Origin: Anaerolineaceae bacterium
GTDB taxonomy: Bacteria > Chloroflexota > Anaerolineae > JAAYZQ01
Direction: 5' to 3'
Assembly (NCBI GenBank): GCA_012514775.1
Contig: JAAYZQ010000274.1
Coordinates: 1 to 16,616 of the forward strand
DNA: 16,616 nt
Each line of letters starts with the position of its first letter. Positions within the stretch are counted from its first letter, which is position 1. This document shows positions 1-6,682 of this stretch, in pieces. The position numbers and the translations under genes are program-made. The notes below the pieces were generated by a model. It saw nothing but the letters and a program-made list of their open reading frames with translations. It ran no database searches and had not been told where the DNA came from.

Positions 1-373
1 CACCAAAGCCAATGTCCTTGAGCTTCTCGACCCCCATGGCCAGGGCAACGTCGTAGGCCCCCGAGGCCACGGCGTAACAGGCGCCGCGAAAGGCTTCCGT
101 TCCCGTGGCGCAAAAGTTCTCTACCCGCGTGACCGGCATCAGGGGCAGCCGCAGCGTCAGCGACAGGGGCAGGGCGCTCTTGCCCACATTCACCTCTTCC
201 ATGCAGCTCCCGAACCAGGCCGCCTGGATCTCTCCGCGGTCGATGCCCGCGTCCGTGATGGCTTCTTCAAAAGCCTCGACCATCAGCTCCTCGGCGCCGG
301 ACTCCCAGCGCTCGCCAAAGCGCGTGCAGCCCATGCCGACGATCACCACCTTGTCTCGGATTCCGGTAGCCAT
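1..373 (-). CDS. Thiolase, SCPx/acetyl-CoA acetyltransferase type (N-terminal part, cut by window edge)
   Basis: The visible 124 residues are the N-terminal half of a thiolase-fold enzyme, which makes or cleaves a C-C bond next to a CoA thioester. The protein begins MATGIRDKVVIVGMG and carries the acyl-accepting cysteine at Cys88 in VENFCATGTEAFRGA, the expected place and context for the thiolase nucleophile; the sequence style is that of SCP2/SCPx-like thiolases that pair with DUF35 proteins. The ATG follows a strong ribosome site (AGGAGGGGGCC). It lies 23 bases after the stop of the HMGCS-like/DUF35/SCP2 gene, so the two are almost certainly co-transcribed and probably form one complex. The C-terminal half with the second catalytic Cys and the His lies outside the window, so direction (condensation, thiolysis or retro-aldol as in Ltp2-type enzymes) cannot be decided. 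Confidence 0.9.
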   Translation of the reverse strand, partial: MATGIRDKVVIVGMGCTRFGERWESGAEELMVEAFEEAITDAGIDRGEIQAAWFGSCMEEVNVGKSALPLSLTLRLPLMPVTRVENFCATGTEAFRGACYAVASGAYDVALAMGVEKLKDIGFG

Positions 374-396
374 GGCCCCCTCCTGTGTGCTTGCAG

Positions 397-2241
397 CTAG
401 CGCAGCTTGAACAGCTTTTCCACGAGCTGCGATTTCAGCATGTCCCCTTCGATCTTGAGCCGGCCGCTGGTGAAGGCCTGCATGGCCGGCAGTTGCCCGG
501 AGGCAAACTGCAAGAAGTCGCCGGCCGTCATCTTGAGCGTTGTGGTCGGCCGGGGATGCTGCCCCTGCTCCACGACGCACGCCCCATCCTTCACGGCGGC
601 GAACCACTCCCCGCCGCCCTCGCCCGACAGGCTGAACTGGAAGACGGCATCCACCCCGGCCGCGGCCCCCGGCTGGAAGCAGCCGGGCAGGGCCTGGAAA
701 AAGGCCGCGGCGGTGGATACCCCCGTGGCTTCGGGCTGTCCCGCGTCCCGGATCTCGGCGGCGCGGCCCGCGCGCTCTTGCTCGCGGGCCTCGTATTCTC
801 GCACAAGGGGCACGGCCTTCCAGAAATAACCGATGATGCCCCGCTCCCGGTCGACGTGGTGCCGCCGAAAGACCATCCGCGCCGGCATGCCGACCTTGAC
901 GTCCGCCAGCTCGCAGTCGGTGAAATCGGCCATGAGGCGGCCGCCGTCCTCGAACTGCACCATGCCATAGATGGCCGGCGGGTTGGGGCTGACGGCCAGC
1001 ATGTCGCCGGTAAAGCTCTTGATCACGGCGGGCCTGTCGGCGAACTCGTAATCCTCCTGCGTGTGCGAGGCGCCGCATTCGGGGTTGACACAGATGTCGG
1101 CCTTGGGGAACTGGGGCGTGCCGCAGGCGGTACAGCGGCCGCCCACCAGCCCCAGGATCATCTTGCGGCTGCGCCACAACGTTGTCAGGGAGGTCTGGTA
1201 GGTGCCCTCGGCGCGAATGCCGGCCTCGGTCTCGACCAGGTCTCTGAACTTCAGGAATTTCATGTACTGGTCGACGGTCTGCTTGTCGGCCAGGGAGCCC
1301 TGGACGCCCTTTTTGGCCGGCAGGTTTCGGATGCCCTCGGTCACGCGGAAGCAGAGGGCGTCGCAGCCCTGCCCAAAGCCGGCTACCACCAGGCGCTGGC
1401 CCGGCTCCGCGTCCTGCAAGGCGTGGGCCAGCATGACCAGGGGATGGGCCGCCCCCGTCTCGCCGCAGATCTGGTGGAGGTTGCCCGCGATCTTTTCCGG
1501 CCCGGCGCCGATGGCCCGCCCGATGCCGGCGTGCTCCCGGGCGAAAAAGCAGGGATAGATCACGCGGTCCACATCGTCGATGGACAGCCCCAGTTTCTCC
1601 AGCAGGCCCTTGATGGCCTCGGGGATGATCTGCGAGTAGCCCTCATCCCGGATCCAGCGCTCTTCCCAGGTATAGTCGAATTGCTGTCCCGTGGCGCGAT
1701 AGTGGCTGACGAAATCGCGGGTCAGCGAGTGGGACCCTTCGAACTCGGCAATGACCTCGTCGTCGCCGACGAGGAACGAGGCCGCGCCGTCGCCGAACCA
1801 CATCTCGTAAAACGAACCGGAACGGGTCTCTCGCCTGTCGGCGGCTGTCACCAGCGACCGTCTACCAGAGCGCGCCCCGTCCAGGGCGGCTATCAGGGCG
1901 CTGGTCCCGGCCTTGAGGGACGAGCTGACGTCGGCGGCGACGATCTCGTCGCGCAGGTTGAGCGCCGTGGCCACGATGCCGGCGTTGAGCCGGTCGGCAA
2001 AGGGCATCGTCGTGGACGCCAGGTAAAGGGCTCCCACCCGTGCCTTGTCCTGTCCGGCCAGGCAGTCGCGGGCGGCCGCCACGGCCATGGTCACGCTGTC
2101 TTCGTCCCAGTTGCACATGGCCCGCTCGCCCTGGGCGAACATGGCCACAGCCGGCGCGAACCAGCCGACTTGCTGGTAGATGCTCATGCGGTCCATGCGC
2201 AGATGTGGAATGTAACCCCCGTAGGAAACGATGCCGATCAT
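397..2241 (-). CDS. Three-domain fusion: HMG-CoA synthase-like fold + DUF35 (Zn ribbon/OB fold) + SCP2 sterol-carrier domain
   Basis: A 614-residue protein with three domains. Residues 1 to about 305 have the thiolase-superfamily fold of archaeal-type HMG-CoA synthase (opening IGIVSYGGYIPHLRM, later KAGTSAL and FGDGAASFLVGD). Residues about 350-475 are a DUF35 domain: a zinc ribbon with Cys370, Cys373, Cys384 and Cys389, then an OB fold. Residues about 505-614 are an SCP2-like lipid/acyl-CoA-binding domain (AFTSGRLKIEGDMLKSQLVE). By eye the canonical HMGCS catalytic residues are missing: Thr77 for Glu, Leu109 for Cys, Pro230 for His. It therefore may be a non-catalytic partner of the thiolase encoded 23 bases downstream. 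The start was placed at 2241 because AGGGGGAGG lies 6 bases upstream; ATGs at 2247 and 2268 also stay in frame but are poorly spaced. Domain calls are firm; the biochemical role is open. Confidence 0.88.
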   Translation of the reverse strand: MIGIVSYGGYIPHLRMDRMSIYQQVGWFAPAVAMFAQGERAMCNWDEDSVTMAVAAARDCLAGQDKARVGALYLASTTMPFADRLNAGIVATALNLRDEIVAADVSSSLKAGTSALIAALDGARSGRRSLVTAADRRETRSGSFYEMWFGDGAASFLVGDDEVIAEFEGSHSLTRDFVSHYRATGQQFDYTWEERWIRDEGYSQIIPEAIKGLLEKLGLSIDDVDRVIYPCFFAREHAGIGRAIGAGPEKIAGNLHQICGETGAAHPLVMLAHALQDAEPGQRLVVAGFGQGCDALCFRVTEGIRNLPAKKGVQGSLADKQTVDQYMKFLKFRDLVETEAGIRAEGTYQTSLTTLWRSRKMILGLVGGRCTACGTPQFPKADICVNPECGASHTQEDYEFADRPAVIKSFTGDMLAVSPNPPAIYGMVQFEDGGRLMADFTDCELADVKVGMPARMVFRRHHVDRERGIIGYFWKAVPLVREYEAREQERAGRAAEIRDAGQPEATGVSTAAAFFQALPGCFQPGAAAGVDAVFQFSLSGEGGGEWFAAVKDGACVVEQGQHPRPTTTLKMTAGDFLQFASGQLPAMQAFTSGRLKIEGDMLKSQLVEKLFKLR

Positions 2242-2247
2242 GTCCAT

Positions 2248-2256
2248 CCTCCCCCT
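2248..2256 (-). promoter_or_regulatory. Ribosome binding site deciding the start of the HMGCS-like fusion gene
   Basis: AGGGGGAGG on the minus strand ends 6 bases before the ATG at 2241 and directly abuts the ATG at 2247. The spacing favours the 2241 start (MIGIVSYGG), which also matches where HMG-CoA synthases usually begin. Confidence 0.65.
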
Positions 2257-2325
2257 CGTGATGCACATGCGCGCACAATCCGGGCGGATTGTGGCACGTC
2301 CTTGCCGCTTGCCAGGTTGCAGTGC

Positions 2326-3210
2326 CTAGAATGCCCGGCGTTGTGCCTCCTCGCGGCTGACCCACTCCACGATGCCGCGGTCCATGACCGCCTTGCCCTT
2401 TTCCACATCGATTGTCCGCCAGAAGGCCCGGGACACGCCCTCGCCGCCGTCCTCGGCCTTCCAGATCTGGGTCTTGATGGGCCGCCCCGGGTAGAGGGGC
2501 CGGCTGAAGCGGTTGCGGAGGCGCACCAGGCGCTCCGGCTCGCCGGGGAACAGGTGCTTGACCACGGCCCGGCAGGCAAAGCCCAGGGTGCACAGGCCGT
2601 GCATGATGGGCCCTTCGAAGCCGCTGCTCCGGGCGAATTCGGCGTCGACGTGCAGGGCAAAGGTGTCGCCCGACAACCGGTAGATCAGCGGCTGGTCGGG
2701 CGACGGATGGGCCATCTCCTCAAAGTCAGGCTCACCCTCCGGCATCTCAAAGGCCTCCCGGGGCCCCGGGTCGCCGCCGAACCCGCCGTCCAGCCGGGCG
2801 AAGAGGGTCACGACGTTGGTATACAGCTTGTGGCCGTCCTCGTGGTCGGTCTCGACCTCGGCGACCACCAGCGCCCCCTTGCCGGGGCCCTTGTCATAGA
2901 TCGCGCGAATCCGCCCCTCGCTGAGCAGCCGGGCGCCCCCGGCCGGGATGGGGCTGTGCACGATGAGCTCGTGCTCGCCGTGGACGATGCCCGCCAGGTT
3001 GACCCCCGAGGCGGTGAAAAAATCGGTCAAGAAATCGTAGGTGCTGAGGGTGGCAAACGTGGGGATTGCCTTGAGGCGTTCTTCGTAAACGTACTCCAGC
3101 TCGTCAAAGCCGGCGCCGACACCCAGGCCGTAGAGGGCGAGGTCCTTCCAGGTGTACTCGCTCCGCACCGGCCCGATCGTTTTGCCCACCGCGTCCAGGT
3201 TCAGACCCAT
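2326..3210 (-). CDS. MaoC-family (R)-specific enoyl-CoA hydratase/dehydratase, double hotdog
   Basis: A 294-residue protein with two hotdog folds: an N-terminal half (about 1-150) without catalytic signature and a C-terminal MaoC half (about 165-290). The hydratase-2 signature appears as YRLSGDTFALHVDAEFA, with the probable catalytic pair Asp182 and His187; the usual Asn-Pro between them (GDxNPxH) is Phe-Ala here. The expected reaction is reversible addition of water to a trans-2-enoyl-CoA. The length and architecture resemble the two-hotdog hydratases used in fatty acid, steroid or dicarboxylic acyl-CoA pathways. AAGGAGGAAAGGAG lies ahead of the ATG. The gene is 84 bases upstream of the HMGCS-like fusion and 118 bases after the carbonic anhydrase, so it probably serves the same acyl-CoA pathway as the thiolase. 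The substrate cannot be read from sequence. Confidence 0.87.
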   Translation of the reverse strand: MGLNLDAVGKTIGPVRSEYTWKDLALYGLGVGAGFDELEYVYEERLKAIPTFATLSTYDFLTDFFTASGVNLAGIVHGEHELIVHSPIPAGGARLLSEGRIRAIYDKGPGKGALVVAEVETDHEDGHKLYTNVVTLFARLDGGFGGDPGPREAFEMPEGEPDFEEMAHPSPDQPLIYRLSGDTFALHVDAEFARSSGFEGPIMHGLCTLGFACRAVVKHLFPGEPERLVRLRNRFSRPLYPGRPIKTQIWKAEDGGEGVSRAFWRTIDVEKGKAVMDRGIVEWVSREEAQRRAF

Positions 3211-3328
3211 CGATAGGTCACTCCTTTCCTCCTTGCGCCTGGCTCAACGCGTTGCCCCCGCCCGTCCATGCCGGCGGGTCCTTCACATGGCTGGAACCTC
3301 CCTATCTCTGCCTGTTGTAGGAGCCCGG
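3211..3328. other. 118-base gap between carbonic anhydrase and MaoC genes
   Basis: This is the largest gap inside the leftward gene run. It holds the MaoC ribosome site and a modest inverted repeat (CCCGCC at 3257-3262 with GGCGGG at 3273-3278, 10-base loop) without a following T-run. I see no convincing -10/-35 pair, so both read-through and an undetected internal promoter remain possible. Confidence 0.4.
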
Positions 3329-3940
3329 TCACAGCTCCTGCCAGCTACCGCTCTCGGCGTCAAAGCGCTCAAAGGCGCCGTTCTCCAGGTGATAGACCCA
3401 GCCGTGGAGGAGCAGCCTGCCTTCGCGCTCGGCCTCGCGCACGGGGTCGTAGGAGCGCAGGTTCTCCAACTGGAGCAGGACGTTTTCTCGAACCGTGGCC
3501 AGGTGCTGCTCCTCGGCTGGCAGGCTGCTGGCCTGGACCCTGGTTTGGGCCGGGCGCGCGTTTTCGATCCAACGGGCGATGTGGGGCTCGCGGCTCCAGT
3601 CGGGCGGGTGGTCCAGGGCCTTGATGCCGCCGCAGTCGGTGTGGCCGCAGATCACCAGGTGCTCCACGTGCAGGTGCAACACGGCATACTCGACCGCGGC
3701 GCCCGGCCCCACTTCGCCCAGGCCAAAGGGCGGGACGATGTTGGCCACGTTGCGCAAGACGAACAGGTCGCCCGGCTCGGCGCCGGTGATCAGCTCGGGC
3801 ACCACGCGCGAGTCGGAGCAGCCGATGAACATCACCTTGGGCGCCTGGCCTCGGGTAGCCAGGGCCTCGTACAGCGCCCGATTTTGTTGAAAGACCTCGG
3901 GGAACCGGCGTGCGCCGGCCACAATCTTGTCCGTAGGCAT
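3329..3940 (-). CDS. Beta-class carbonic anhydrase
   Basis: A 203-residue protein of typical beta-carbonic anhydrase length, interconverting CO2 and bicarbonate in the cytoplasm. The zinc ligands Cys41, His100 and Cys103 are visible in CSDSR and GHTDCGG, and the Asp43-Arg45 pair that orients the active site is intact. The end of the protein (LLLHGWVYHLENGAFERF) also matches the family. The ATG is preceded by AAGGAGGAGAAGGG. It sits 34 bases downstream of meaB and 118 bases upstream of the MaoC hydratase. A bicarbonate supplier among acyl-CoA genes would make sense if a biotin carboxylase such as propionyl-CoA carboxylase feeds the B12 mutase, but no carboxylase gene is visible here, so that link is an inference. 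Confidence 0.95.
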   Translation of the reverse strand: MPTDKIVAGARRFPEVFQQNRALYEALATRGQAPKVMFIGCSDSRVVPELITGAEPGDLFVLRNVANIVPPFGLGEVGPGAAVEYAVLHLHVEHLVICGHTDCGGIKALDHPPDWSREPHIARWIENARPAQTRVQASSLPAEEQHLATVRENVLLQLENLRSYDPVREAEREGRLLLHGWVYHLENGAFERFDAESGSWQEL

Positions 3941-3974
3941 CCCTTCTCCTCCTTCTAGCTAGCTGCCCCTACCC

Positions 3975-5099
3975 CTAGACGTGGGCCCCTTCAACGCCGG
4001 GGGCGGCCCGCAGCAGCTCTTGCGCCGCCCCATAGGGGTCCAGCTCCCGGGCCACGATGCGGTCCACCAGGGCCCGCAGCCCGTCCGCCCGGCTCGAGGC
4101 CAGCACCCTGCGCAGCGCCTCCTGCTGGATGATGGTCTCCAGCTCGGCGGCGGCCCGCTCCCGCTCCCGCCACGCCAGGCGGCCGGTCTCTTTCAGGTGG
4201 GCGCGGTGGGCCAGGATTGCCGACGCCAGCTCGGGGATGCCCTCGCGGCGGGTGGCTACCGTCTTCTGAATGGGCGGCCGCCAGCGCTCCTCGCCATCTT
4301 TGCCCGCGGGCGGATGCTTTCCCTCCTGGCCGCTCCGCCGCTCCTTCCCGCCCTGGACGACCTCCATCAGCCGCCCGTGGTGCATGACGCTTGCGGTCCC
4401 GGCGGTGTCCAGGTCGAGCATCATCCGCAGCGCCATGACGGCGTGATCGGCGCCCTCCTGGTCGGCCTTGTTCACGGCAAAGACGTCGGCGATCTCCAGG
4501 ATGCCGGCCTTGATGGCCTGCACATCGTCGCCCAGGCCAGGCACCTCGACCACCACCGTGGTGTGCGCCGTCCGGGCGATATCCACCTCGGCCTGGCCGG
4601 CGCCCACCGTCTCGACGATGACCAGGTCAAAGCCGGCGGCGTCCAGCACCTTGACGGCGTCGGCCGTGGCCCAGGCCAGGCCGCCCAGGTTGCCGCGGCT
4701 GGCCATGCTGCGGATAAAGATACCGGGGTCGCCCGACAGGTCCCGCATGCGGATGCGGTCGCCGAGGATTGCCCCGCCCGTGAAGGGGCTGGTAGGGTCC
4801 ACGGCGATGATGCCGACCGAGCGGCCCGCGGGCTCGCCCTCATGTCGCAAGTGCAGGGCAAGGGCGTTCACCAACGTGCTCTTGCCGCTGCCCGGCGGCC
4901 CGGTGACGCCCACAATGTGCGCGCGCCCCGTATGGGGATGGAGGGCGGCGAGCATCGCGTGGGCTTCCGCGCCGCCTCTCTCCACCAGGCTGATGGCCCG
5001 CGCCACGGCACGGCGCTTGCCGGCCAGCACGCCTTCCACCAACTCGCTCAACTCCCGTTCTCCCCCCTCCACCATGCCCGGCTCACTCGTGTCCGTCAA
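3975..5099 (-). CDS. meaB: MeaB/ArgK-type G3E GTPase, chaperone of a B12-dependent acyl-CoA mutase
   Basis: A 374-residue GTPase that in characterised relatives gates delivery of adenosylcobalamin to methylmalonyl-CoA mutase and protects it from inactivation. Visible motifs are the P-loop GPPGSGKS (67-74), the switch region [15 protein letters not shown] (101-115), the ETVGAGQ segment (163-169) and NKAD for guanine binding (210-213). The C-terminal [11 protein letters not shown] segment is the usual dimerisation arm. A charged low-complexity stretch occupies about 250-272, before [10 protein letters not shown]. The proposed start is TTG, whose TTGA overlaps the stop of the B12-binding subunit gene, indicating translational coupling; an ATG at 5075 is an alternative. 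The adjacency to a B12-binding mutase subunit strongly supports the role, although the large mutase subunit is not in this window. Confidence 0.94.
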   Translation of the reverse strand: MTDTSEPGMVEGGERELSELVEGVLAGKRRAVARAISLVERGGAEAHAMLAALHPHTGRAHIVGVTGPPGSGKSTLVNALALHLRHEGEPAGRSVGIIAVDPTSPFTGGAILGDRIRMRDLSGDPGIFIRSMASRGNLGGLAWATADAVKVLDAAGFDLVIVETVGAGQAEVDIARTAHTTVVVEVPGLGDDVQAIKAGILEIADVFAVNKADQEGADHAVMALRMMLDLDTAGTASVMHHGRLMEVVQGGKERRSGQEGKHPPAGKDGEERWRPPIQKTVATRREGIPELASAILAHRAHLKETGRLAWRERERAAAELETIIQQEALRRVLASSRADGLRALVDRIVARELDPYGAAQELLRAAPGVEGAHV

Positions 5100-5491
5100 G
5101 CCACGTTCTCGCGGATAAAGTCCACGATGGCGTCGGTCGGAGTGCCCGGGCCAAAGACGCCGCGGATGCCCATCTCTTGCAGTCGCTCCACGTCCTCGTC
5201 GGGAATGATGCCGCCCGCGACGACGAGGACATCTTCCATGTCGTTCTCGCGCAGGAGCTCCAACACTCGAGGGAACAGGGCCAGGTGCGCCCCCGACAGG
5301 ATGGACATGCCCACCACGTCCACGTCCTCCTGGATTGCTGCCTCGGCAATCATCTCCGGCGTCTGGCGGATGCCGGTGTAGACCACCTCCATGCCCGCGT
5401 CGCGCAGCGCCCGGGCAATCACCTTTGCCCCCCGGTCGTGACCATCCAGCCCCGGCTTGGCAACCAAAACTCGTATCTTTTTTTCTGACAC
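5096..5491 (-). CDS. B12-binding small subunit of an acyl-CoA mutase (methylmalonyl-CoA or 2-hydroxyisobutyryl-CoA type)
   Basis: A 131-residue stand-alone cobalamin-binding domain. It shows the base-off/His-on signature DxHxxG (Asp16, His18, Gly21 in [10 protein letters not shown]), SxL (Ser63, Leu65) and the GG motif (93-94), all matching the C-terminal domain of methylmalonyl-CoA mutase and the small subunits of two-part mutases. The GTG start at 5491 was chosen because GGAGG lies 5 bases upstream; an in-frame ATG at 5503 would place that ribosome site inside the coding region. The gene overlaps meaB by 4 bases. The catalytic TIM-barrel subunit that binds acyl-CoA is absent here, so the substrate (methylmalonyl-, 2-hydroxyisobutyryl-, ethylmalonyl-CoA) stays undetermined. 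Confidence 0.93.
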   Translation of the reverse strand: MSEKKIRVLVAKPGLDGHDRGAKVIARALRDAGMEVVYTGIRQTPEMIAEAAIQEDVDVVGMSILSGAHLALFPRVLELLRENDMEDVLVVAGGIIPDEDVERLQEMGIRGVFGPGTPTDAIVDFIRENVA

Positions 5492-5496
5492 TACTA

Positions 5497-5501
5497 CCTC
5501 C
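5497..5501 (-). promoter_or_regulatory. Ribosome binding site deciding the GTG start of the B12-binding subunit
   Basis: GGAGG on the minus strand is separated by 5 bases from the GTG at 5491-5489. It would lie within codons 1-3 of the alternative ATG at 5503, so the GTG start is preferred. Confidence 0.6.
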
Positions 5502-5530
5502 ATGCTCGCGTTTGTTCAGGAAGTGCTACG

Positions 5531-6067
5531 CTAAATCGGTGCCATCACCATCCGGTCGCGGAGGCGCTTGACCATCAGCTCCTCTTCCCCCTGGATCCAC
5601 TCTCCCAGGACCTCGCGCCAGATGCGGTGCAACTCGGCAAAGGGCTTGGGCTCGTAGCCCTGCCCCTGGAGAAAGGTGCGCACCGTCCGGGGCGTCCAGG
5701 CGGGGAGCACCATGGCATTGGCCTCACACATCAGGACGCCTGCCTCGGCCTCGATAGCCTGCAAGAGCCTGCTGCCCGCCCCCTTCCGGTAGCGGGCCGG
5801 CGCCACGTGGAACAGGTCGGTGATGCACACCAGGTTTTCCACCTGCCAGGCGGCCACGCCCACCACGCCGCTGCCGCCGGTGGCCACCCACAGCCCCTTG
5901 CTAAAGAGCCATTCCATGGCCGTGGCCTCGTCCACGGCCAGGCGCGAGCGGCTCGACTTGTGCACGACCCGGACGATGGCTGCCAGGTCCTGGCGCCCTG
6001 CACGACGGACCGCGATGCTCTCGGCCCCCTCGATTCTCTCGGTCCCCTCGACCTCCTTGTCGCTCAC
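5531..6067 (-). CDS. GNAT-family N-acetyltransferase
   Basis: A 178-residue protein with GNAT features: motif A, the acetyl-CoA pyrophosphate-binding turn, appears as RYRKGAGSRLL (R/Q-x-x-G-x-G) at about 92-102, after a beta strand in ITDLFHVAP. The substrate is unknown. The start is GTG, three bases after the coaE stop, with GAGGGGAG inside the end of coaE as ribosome site, so its translation is likely coupled to coaE. The first 18 residues are charged and probably disordered. It precedes the B12-binding subunit gene by 39 bases. A protein- or metabolite-acetylating role is possible; nothing here identifies it. Confidence 0.8.
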   Translation of the reverse strand: MSDKEVEGTERIEGAESIAVRRAGRQDLAAIVRVVHKSSRSRLAVDEATAMEWLFSKGLWVATGGSGVVGVAAWQVENLVCITDLFHVAPARYRKGAGSRLLQAIEAEAGVLMCEANAMVLPAWTPRTVRTFLQGQGYEPKPFAELHRIWREVLGEWIQGEEELMVKRLRDRMVMAPI

Positions 6068-6070
6068 CTG

Positions 6071-6682
6071 CTAGCTCCCCTCGTCGCCGCGTGGCAACTG
6101 CTCCCACGCTGCCTCCACCCGGGCGCGCAACTGCGCCAGGGTTCCATCGTTGACCAGCACCTGGTCGGCGAGGGCCGCCTTCTCCTCCTGGGGAGGCTGG
6201 GCGTCGACCCGGAGGGTCGCCTCGTCGTGGGTCATGCCGCGCTCGCGCACCAGCCGCTCGATTTGCACCTCGCGGGGGGCCGTCACCACCCACAGCGCGT
6301 CGTAAGCCCGGTGCATGCCTGCCTCGATGAGCTTGATGGCCTCCACCACCACCACGTCGGCCTCGGCCGCGGCAATGCGCCTGCCAACCTCCAGGAGAAC
6401 CGCCGGGTGAACGGCGGCTTCCAGGCGGGCCAATGCCGCGGGATCGCGAAAGACAATGTCGCCCAACCGGCGGCGGTCGACGGTACCGCCCGGGTTGAGG
6501 ATCTCCGGGCCAAAGGCATCCACCACGGCGGCATAGGCCGCGCCGCCCGGCTCCATGACCTCGTGGGCCACCCGGTCGGCGTCGATGATGGCCGCTCCCA
6601 GCCTGGCCAGCGTCCGCGCCACGGCGCTCTTGCCGGTGGCAATGTTGCCCGTCAGGCCGATGAGCGTCCGCCGTGGGGTCAT
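6071..6682 (-). CDS. coaE: Dephospho-CoA kinase
   Basis: A 203-residue kinase for the last step of coenzyme A synthesis, phosphorylating the 3'-hydroxyl of dephospho-CoA with ATP. The P-loop reads GLTGNIATGKS (residues 9-19), slightly different from the more common GGIGSGKS, and is followed by the characteristic DADRVAHE (34-41) and a VHP element (91-93). Length is normal for CoaE. The reading frame stays open far upstream, but the ATG at 6682 was chosen because the protein then starts at the family N-terminus and the ATG forms an ATGA overlap with the stop of the ABC-F gene. Placing CoA synthesis in the same leftward run as several CoA-thioester enzymes is notable but may be coincidental. 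Confidence 0.93.
   Translation of the reverse strand: MTPRRTLIGLTGNIATGKSAVARTLARLGAAIIDADRVAHEVMEPGGAAYAAVVDAFGPEILNPGGTVDRRRLGDIVFRDPAALARLEAAVHPAVLLEVGRRIAAAEADVVVVEAIKLIEAGMHRAYDALWVVTAPREVQIERLVRERGMTHDEATLRVDAQPPQEEKAALADQVLVNDGTLAQLRARVEAAWEQLPRGDEGS

Noticed and set aside
385..3216. Very long rightward open frame (943 codons) opposite the HMGCS-like fusion and MaoC genes
   Set aside because: It is antisense to two genes with clear domains; its translation is Gly/Ala/His/Leu-rich without motifs and it ignores gene boundaries. Long antisense frames are expected in GC-rich DNA.
3981..5381. Rightward open frame opposite meaB and the B12-binding subunit
   Set aside because: The opposite strand encodes two recognised proteins with intact motifs; this frame shows none.
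5492..5530. Possible cobalamin riboswitch ahead of the B12-binding subunit gene
   Set aside because: Only 39 bases separate it from the acetyltransferase gene, far too short for a cobalamin riboswitch, and no B12 box was seen.
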